This document shows, piece after piece, positions 37,720 through 41,781 of a DNA stretch of 41,781 bases (the first letter of the stretch is position 1; each line of letters opens with the position of its first letter). The translations under genes were made by a program, and so were the position numbers. Location of the stretch: contig CACJBW010000010.1 of assembly GCA_902591775.1 (NCBI GenBank), forward strand, positions 1 through 41,781. Direction: 5' to 3'. The notes below the pieces were generated by a model. It made no database searches. It saw only the letters and a program-made list of their open reading frames with translations, and was not told the DNA's origin. Source of the DNA: an uncultured Pelagibacteraceae bacterium. Its GTDB lineage: Bacteria; Pseudomonadota; Alphaproteobacteria; Pelagibacterales; Pelagibacteraceae.

Positions 37720-37841
37720 CTTTAACAGACCATTTCATAGAAGAGATAAAACTAACTAGAAGCTACTTGTTTAGATGCAACGGTTTAGTCCTAAAAAACT
37801 TTCCAAAAACCCATCAAAACTTAGCTAATTTAAGGTTTTAA
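37716..37841 (+). CDS. Possible 41-residue small protein between two nuclease genes
   Basis: A TTG at 37716 overlaps the upstream TGA (TTGA) and opens a 41-codon frame that ends TAA at 37841, 3 nt before the ExoI-like ATG. It fills the intergenic gap exactly. The predicted peptide starts with Thr-Leu-Thr-Asp-His-Phe and contains SYLFRCNGLVLKNFPKTH, mixed and not low complexity, unlike random A/T-rich frames. There is no ATG and no obvious ribosome-binding site beyond coupling. The 126 nt would otherwise be a long gap for this region. Confidence 0.45.
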   Translation: MTLTDHFIEEIKLTRSYLFRCNGLVLKNFPKTHQNLANLRF

Positions 37842-37844
37842 AAT

Positions 37845-39278
37845 ATGAATCTAGCAATCTGGGATATAGAATCATCAAGTGCAAGTACTGATTTTGGTAG
37901 CATAATTGAAATTGGTGGAATTTTAGTCGATGAAAATTTCAAAGAGAAAGACCGATTTAATTTAAGGTGTAGTCTGCCTGAAGGAGAAATATTTCAGGCT
38001 ATGGCCTTAATAGTCAATAAGACATCAATAAAACAACTAACTCAAACAAACTTAAGTCACTATCAAATGCTGGGTGAAGTTGAAAAAATATTTAAAAAAT
38101 GGAGTCCTGCAATATTTTTAGGTTGGAGTAGCCTTAATTTTGATGAAGAGATGATAAGGAAAGAATTTTTTAAAAATATAAGATATCCTTATATTACTAA
38201 TGCAGAACCAAATAAAAGACATGATGGTATAAATATTGCAAGAGCTGCTTATGCAGTTGATCCTACGATCCTAGAAACAGAAATTAATGAAAAAAATAAT
38301 CCTGTATTTAAACTTGCATCTTTAGCTCAAATGCAAGGAATTGATGCAAGTGATGCTCACTCAGCACTTGCTGATGCTGAATTAACTGCAAAAATTTTAA
38401 AGATTGTTAAAAACAAACAAGAGCATACTTGGGACTCATTTTTAAGAACTGCAAATAAATCAGATACAGAAACTATAATGAAAAAGGGAGAAGTAGTAAC
38501 TCTAAACGAATATTATTATGGTAAATCCAGACTTCATTTAGTTGTACCACTACATCCAAAATATTGTATGCACCCAATTTACCAAGGATGGTATTATTCC
38601 ATAGATTTGAGAACTGAAATCCAGCCTTTAATAAATAAATCAATAAATGAATTAAAAACAGAGATGAAAAAATCTCCAAGATTTTTAAGAACTATACGTG
38701 CAAACAAAGCACCTATTATAATTGATGGGAAGTATGGAATGAATGTAGAACCTTATAACAAACTTGATAAAAACGTAATTAAAAAAAGAGCAGAATTTGT
38801 TCAAAATAATGAACAGTTTTCTCAAAATATTTTAACAGCTTTAAGAGAAGTAGCAGAAGAAAAAGAACAATCAAAATCTCAAGAAGATATATATGCAGAA
38901 GAAAGTATTTATACAAAATTTACTTCTAACAAAGACACAGCTCTTTTTCCAACTTGGCATGCAGCACCATGGAAAGAAAAATTAAATTTATTAGATAAGT
39001 TTGATGATAATAGATTAGTTGGATTTGGTAAAAAAATTATATTTCAAGAAGCTCCAGAAGTTTTGCCGGAGACAATGTATAAATCAATAAAAAGAGAAAT
39101 TGCTAAAAGAATACTAAGTGAAAGAAAAGAGAAATGGTGGACAATACCTACTTTATATAATGAAATTGATACTTTAAGAGAAAAATACACTAATGAAAAT
39201 GATAACGAAAAATTAGCTTTGTTAGATGAATTTAACACTTATGCAATGTCTATTCAAAAAAAGTACGAGAATGTTTAA
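37845..39278 (+). CDS. sbcB: Exodeoxyribonuclease I-like 3'-5' exonuclease
   Basis: DEDDh-type single-strand DNA exonuclease similar to ExoI. Catalytic residues are visible: Asp7 and Glu9 in WDIES, Asp100 in SSLNFDEEMIR, and His172 and Asp177 in AHSALADAELT. A long C-terminal region (about 200-477) replaces or corresponds to the SH3-like and helical domains of ExoI. The 477-residue length matches the E. coli enzyme. It probably acts in mismatch repair or recombination. It precedes trxA by 66 nt, downstream of the MGME1-like nuclease. Confidence 0.85.
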   Translation: MNLAIWDIESSSASTDFGSIIEIGGILVDENFKEKDRFNLRCSLPEGEIFQAMALIVNKTSIKQLTQTNLSHYQMLGEVEKIFKKWSPAIFLGWSSLNFDEEMIRKEFFKNIRYPYITNAEPNKRHDGINIARAAYAVDPTILETEINEKNNPVFKLASLAQMQGIDASDAHSALADAELTAKILKIVKNKQEHTWDSFLRTANKSDTETIMKKGEVVTLNEYYYGKSRLHLVVPLHPKYCMHPIYQGWYYSIDLRTEIQPLINKSINELKTEMKKSPRFLRTIRANKAPIIIDGKYGMNVEPYNKLDKNVIKKRAEFVQNNEQFSQNILTALREVAEEKEQSKSQEDIYAEESIYTKFTSNKDTALFPTWHAAPWKEKLNLLDKFDDNRLVGFGKKIIFQEAPEVLPETMYKSIKREIAKRILSERKEKWWTIPTLYNEIDTLREKYTNENDNEKLALLDEFNTYAMSIQKKYENV

Positions 39279-39310
39279 TGTATAAAATTCAATTTACGCA
39301 TTTTTAACTA

Positions 39311-39338
39311 TTGAATAAATAAAATTAATTTATATAAA
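39311..39338 (+). promoter_or_regulatory. Sigma70-like promoter for trxA
   Basis: TTGAAT (39311-39316), a 16-nt spacer and TATAAA (39333-39338). The predicted start is at about 39345, which is the trxA ATG itself, so the mRNA may be leaderless. Confidence 0.5.
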
Positions 39339-39344
39339 ACTTGT

Positions 39345-39662
39345 ATGGCAACAGTAAAATCTACAGACGAAAGTTTTGATCAATTAGTTAAAGATAATAA
39401 GATATTAATTTGTGATTTTTGGGCAGAATGGTGCGGTCCATGCCATATGGTGGCTCCCAGCTTGGAAGAAATTTCAAATGAAATGTCTGACCAATTATCT
39501 GTAGCAAAACATAACATTGATGAAGAGCCAAATACGCCAACAAAATATGGTGTTCGAGGAATTCCAACGATGATTTTGATGAAAGACGGAAATCACGTTT
39601 CAACTAAGGTCGGAGCGGTTCCAAAAAGTGAAATTGTTTCTTGGATAAAAGAAAATATCTAA
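39345..39662 (+). CDS. trxA: Thioredoxin
   Basis: A 105-residue thioredoxin: active site WCGPC (Trp29, Cys30, Cys33), cis-proline loop RGIPTM, and the expected beta-alpha fold. General protein disulfide reductant in the cytoplasm. The residue after the second Cys is His instead of the usual Lys. Its TAA shares the CTAA quartet with the TAG of folC, which converges on it. The trxA / folC / accD string is conserved in alphaproteobacteria. Confidence 0.97.
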   Translation: MATVKSTDESFDQLVKDNKILICDFWAEWCGPCHMVAPSLEEISNEMSDQLSVAKHNIDEEPNTPTKYGVRGIPTMILMKDGNHVSTKVGAVPKSEIVSWIKENI

Positions 39663-40924
39663 TTTAAGCTTAAAACTTCTCCAGCAAGATATAGCGAACC
39701 TAAGCAGAGTATAATAGTGTTTTTGTTTTTTGATAACGATTTTATACTTTCTTCAATACCATTAGAAAGTTTCAAATTTAATTTTAAACTATCTAACTTT
39801 TTTCTAAAATCTTCCTTTGAAATTGCACCAGTTTGATTAGGAATATCAATTAAAGTAATTGAATTTACTATATATTCAAAAGCTTTAATAAATTCTACAT
39901 GTTCTTTGTCTTTCATCATACCTACGATAAGGTTTACTTCTTCATTTTGATTTTTAATCCATTTAGCAATAGAAAAACTTGCGCTAATGTTATGACCACC
40001 ATCTATTACCAGTTTATTATTTCCAGCAATATCTTTTAATTTACCAGATTTTATCTCTTCAAGTCTCGCTTTTAATGAAATATTTTTAATACCATTTTTA
40101 ATATATTCATCTTTTAAATTAAAAATTTTTCTTGATGCAGCAATTGAGGTACTAATATTATAAAGTTGATGATCTCCAAGAATACTTGGTTCAGGTAATA
40201 CTAATTCTCCAAGCTGGTCTTGATATTGAATAAATCCGTTCTCAGATGTTGTAATATTAAAATCTTTACCAAAATAATATTTATTAGAAGTATTATTATC
40301 TAATGATTGTTCTATTTTATCTCTTATTTCATTATTTACTTGTTTATTAACAAATATATTGGAGTTTAAAAGCTTAGCCGTTTTTTCATGTATTACGCCA
40401 TCAATTGATTTATTTTTAAGCCACTGAAAGTGATCATTGTGGATGACACCAATGAGTGTCATTAAATTTTCCTTAAAAACATTTGTACTATCAAATTGAT
40501 GAAATAATCCTGCTTCTATAATATTAATATTATCTTTGTAAATTTCAGCTTGTTTTAAAAATGCACAAGTTAAAATTTCAAATAATGTAGCATTGTCATC
40601 TCCTAAAGTCTTTTCAACATCAGTCAGCAACTCTATTAAATCTTCTTCATTGATCTCCTTATCTTCAAAAACGTATCTTTCTGTATAAGAGAGTAGGTGG
40701 GGAGAAGTGTAAAGATTTGTTTTGTATCCACCCTGGTTTAGTATTGATTTAAGACTATAGCACATGCTTGCTTTAGCATTAGTTCCAACAACTGTGACTA
40801 CATTTTTTAATTTATCTTGAGGATTTCCAAGTTTTTTTAAGAGATTAAAAGTTCTTCCTAGAGATAAGTCTAGTTTTTTTTTATGATGCTTCTCTAGTTT
40901 GGATATTAGTTTCTGAAGTTTCAT
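39659..40924 (-). CDS. folC: FolC-like dihydrofolate/folylpolyglutamate synthase with altered P-loop
   Basis: Mur-ligase-fold enzyme adding glutamate to dihydropteroate and to folates. The 421-residue length and the accD-folC-trxA context identify it, along with LGRTFNLLKKLGNP, LYTSPHLLSYTERY and DGGHNISAS. Odd points: the family GTNGKGS P-loop reads GTNAKAS (47-53, both glycines to alanine), and the usual EVGLGGRLDATN motif reads EAGLFHQFDSTN (137-148). ATP/Mg sites are thus modified, but the frame is intact. The start codon lies 44 nt inside the 3' end of accD; no later Met would keep the N-terminal domain. Confidence 0.85.
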   Translation of the reverse strand: MKLQKLISKLEKHHKKKLDLSLGRTFNLLKKLGNPQDKLKNVVTVVGTNAKASMCYSLKSILNQGGYKTNLYTSPHLLSYTERYVFEDKEINEEDLIELLTDVEKTLGDDNATLFEILTCAFLKQAEIYKDNINIIEAGLFHQFDSTNVFKENLMTLIGVIHNDHFQWLKNKSIDGVIHEKTAKLLNSNIFVNKQVNNEIRDKIEQSLDNNTSNKYYFGKDFNITTSENGFIQYQDQLGELVLPEPSILGDHQLYNISTSIAASRKIFNLKDEYIKNGIKNISLKARLEEIKSGKLKDIAGNNKLVIDGGHNISASFSIAKWIKNQNEEVNLIVGMMKDKEHVEFIKAFEYIVNSITLIDIPNQTGAISKEDFRKKLDSLKLNLKLSNGIEESIKSLSKNKNTIILCLGSLYLAGEVLSLN

Positions 40925-41781
40925 TTAAGTTTTCTAAATGTATATCAGAATTTTTTCTAAGTAATATCGATAGAAGGTTCCCCACTTCTTTTTGAATATC
41001 TTTTCTTTGAACAACTCTGTCAACAAAGCCATGTTTCTCAACAAATTCAGCTGTTTGAAAATCAAAACTTAATTCTTCCTTAACCGTTGCTTGAATTACT
41101 CTTTTTCCTGCAAATGCTATTAGGCATCCAGGTTCAGCAAGATGAATATCTCCTAACATTGCAAAAGAGGCAGTTATTCCTCCAGCAGTTGGATCAGTAA
41201 AACAAACTATATACGGTAAATTGTTGTTCTTAAGTTCATTTATGGCAAGTGTTGTTCTAGTCATATTTGCTAAAGCAATTGTTGACTCGAACATTCTCTG
41301 TCCTCCACCACAAGGAAAGAACAAGTAAGGTGTTTGGTTGTCTATTGCGTGTTGTACTCCATAAATTATAGCCTCTCCCTCTGCAGCTCCAACTGACCCT
41401 CCTATAAAATCAAAGTTAATCGCACCTGCAGTTACTTCAATTCCATTTATTTTTCCTTTTGCAATCATTACAGCACAATTTTGATTAGTTTTTTTTCTCG
41501 CAATCTTAAGTCTGTCTTTGTAAGATTTTGTATCGACCCAATTCAATGGATCTTCTGTAGGTATTGGTGACTCTAAAATTTGATAGGCATTCTTTCCAAA
41601 AACTATATCAAATCTTTGTCTACAATTAATTCTATGATGTTTTCCACAAAGATTACAAACCCATAAATTATTTTCTAAATCTTTCTTTAATATTGGACCT
41701 TTGCAACAACTAGTCCAATCTGAATTAGCTATATCTTCTTTTGAAGGTCTTTTTCGAAGTACCTTTTTTATTTTTTCTCCA
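40881..41781 (-). CDS. accD: Acetyl-CoA carboxylase carboxyltransferase beta subunit, 5' truncated
   Basis: Beta subunit of the carboxyltransferase forming malonyl-CoA with AccA, the first step of fatty-acid synthesis. The open frame continues to the window's right edge, so the real start is outside; an in-frame TTG at 41546 is internal. Core motifs are FIGGSVGAAEGEAI, FPCGGGQRMFES, and DPTAGGITASFAMLGDIHLAEPG with GFAGKR-like IAFAGKRVI. The N-terminal zinc ribbon has CC where a CxxC pair is expected, then VCNLCGKHHR. The last 44 nt overlap folC. Confidence 0.95.
   Translation of the reverse strand, partial: GEKIKKVLRKRPSKEDIANSDWTSCCKGPILKKDLENNLWVCNLCGKHHRINCRQRFDIVFGKNAYQILESPIPTEDPLNWVDTKSYKDRLKIARKKTNQNCAVMIAKGKINGIEVTAGAINFDFIGGSVGAAEGEAIIYGVQHAIDNQTPYLFFPCGGGQRMFESTIALANMTRTTLAINELKNNNLPYIVCFTDPTAGGITASFAMLGDIHLAEPGCLIAFAGKRVIQATVKEELSFDFQTAEFVEKHGFVDRVVQRKDIQKEVGNLLSILLRKNSDIHLENLNETSETNIQTREAS

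Overview
The window reads as a piece of a streamlined, very A/T-rich alphaproteobacterial chromosome, most likely of the SAR11 (Pelagibacterales) type. That assignment is an inference. It rests on the strong A/T bias, lysine/asparagine/isoleucine-rich proteins, near-zero intergenic spacing, many 1-44 nt gene overlaps, no mobile elements or CRISPR, and alphaproteobacterial gene strings: bolA / J-domain / cobS / cobT, rpmH-rnpA-yidD-yidC-argB, murA-DUF2948-hisD-infA, hisS-hisZ-hisG and accD-folC-trxA. Genes run off both ends (pheS at the left, accD at the right).

Layout. 1-5017: pheS (partial)-pheT-lepA, a translation operon. 5019-6801: two accessory minus-strand genes (a sulfotransferase-like protein and a GT17-like glycosyltransferase) ending beside tRNA-Ser(GGA); this looks like a small variable surface-modification insertion. 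7104-10442: an unusually short gyrB followed by a RegB/PrrB-type redox histidine kinase. 10439-15598: cobT, cobS, a J-domain protein, bolA (divergent), aroB and aroK. 15654-19748: a small membrane protein, a large secreted protein of unknown function, then def-fmt-truA. 19745-27086: one long minus-strand unit, transcribed rpmH-rnpA-yidD-yidC-argB-HAD phosphatase-dapD-dapE-HDAC-family deacetylase-SET-domain protein. 27169-28365: a VTT/TVP38 membrane protein, tRNA-Thr(GGT) and two tiny lysine-rich proteins. 28365-32143: dcd-murA-DUF2948-hisD-infA-tRNA-Phe(GAA). 32144-32705: a cold-shock gene flanked by the window's largest structured non-coding stretches. 32706-35876: tRNA-His(GTG)-hisS-hisZ-hisG. 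35899-39278: rmuC, an MGME1-like PD-(D/E)XK nuclease, a 41-codon ORF and an ExoI-like exonuclease. 39345-41781: trxA, then folC and accD on the minus strand.

Most of the window is core housekeeping: translation, lysine/peptidoglycan, arginine, histidine and aromatic biosynthesis, and membrane insertion. The places most worth a second look are these: (i) tRNA-His with A73 and G1-U72, of the non-canonical alphaproteobacterial identity type, ending 4 nt before a divergent hisS; (ii) a protein lysine methyltransferase-like SET protein directly after an HDAC-family deacetylase; (iii) a nuclease cluster (RmuC, MGME1-like, ExoI-like) beside trxA-folC-accD, where many alphaproteobacteria carry addAB; (iv) CobS/CobT with J-domain and BolA partners but no cobalamin genes in view; (v) FolC and AccD with altered signature motifs; (vi) the hairpin-rich DNA around the cold-shock gene. 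There is no gene-free stretch longer than 300 bases. The longest are 32475-32705 and 6933-7103.
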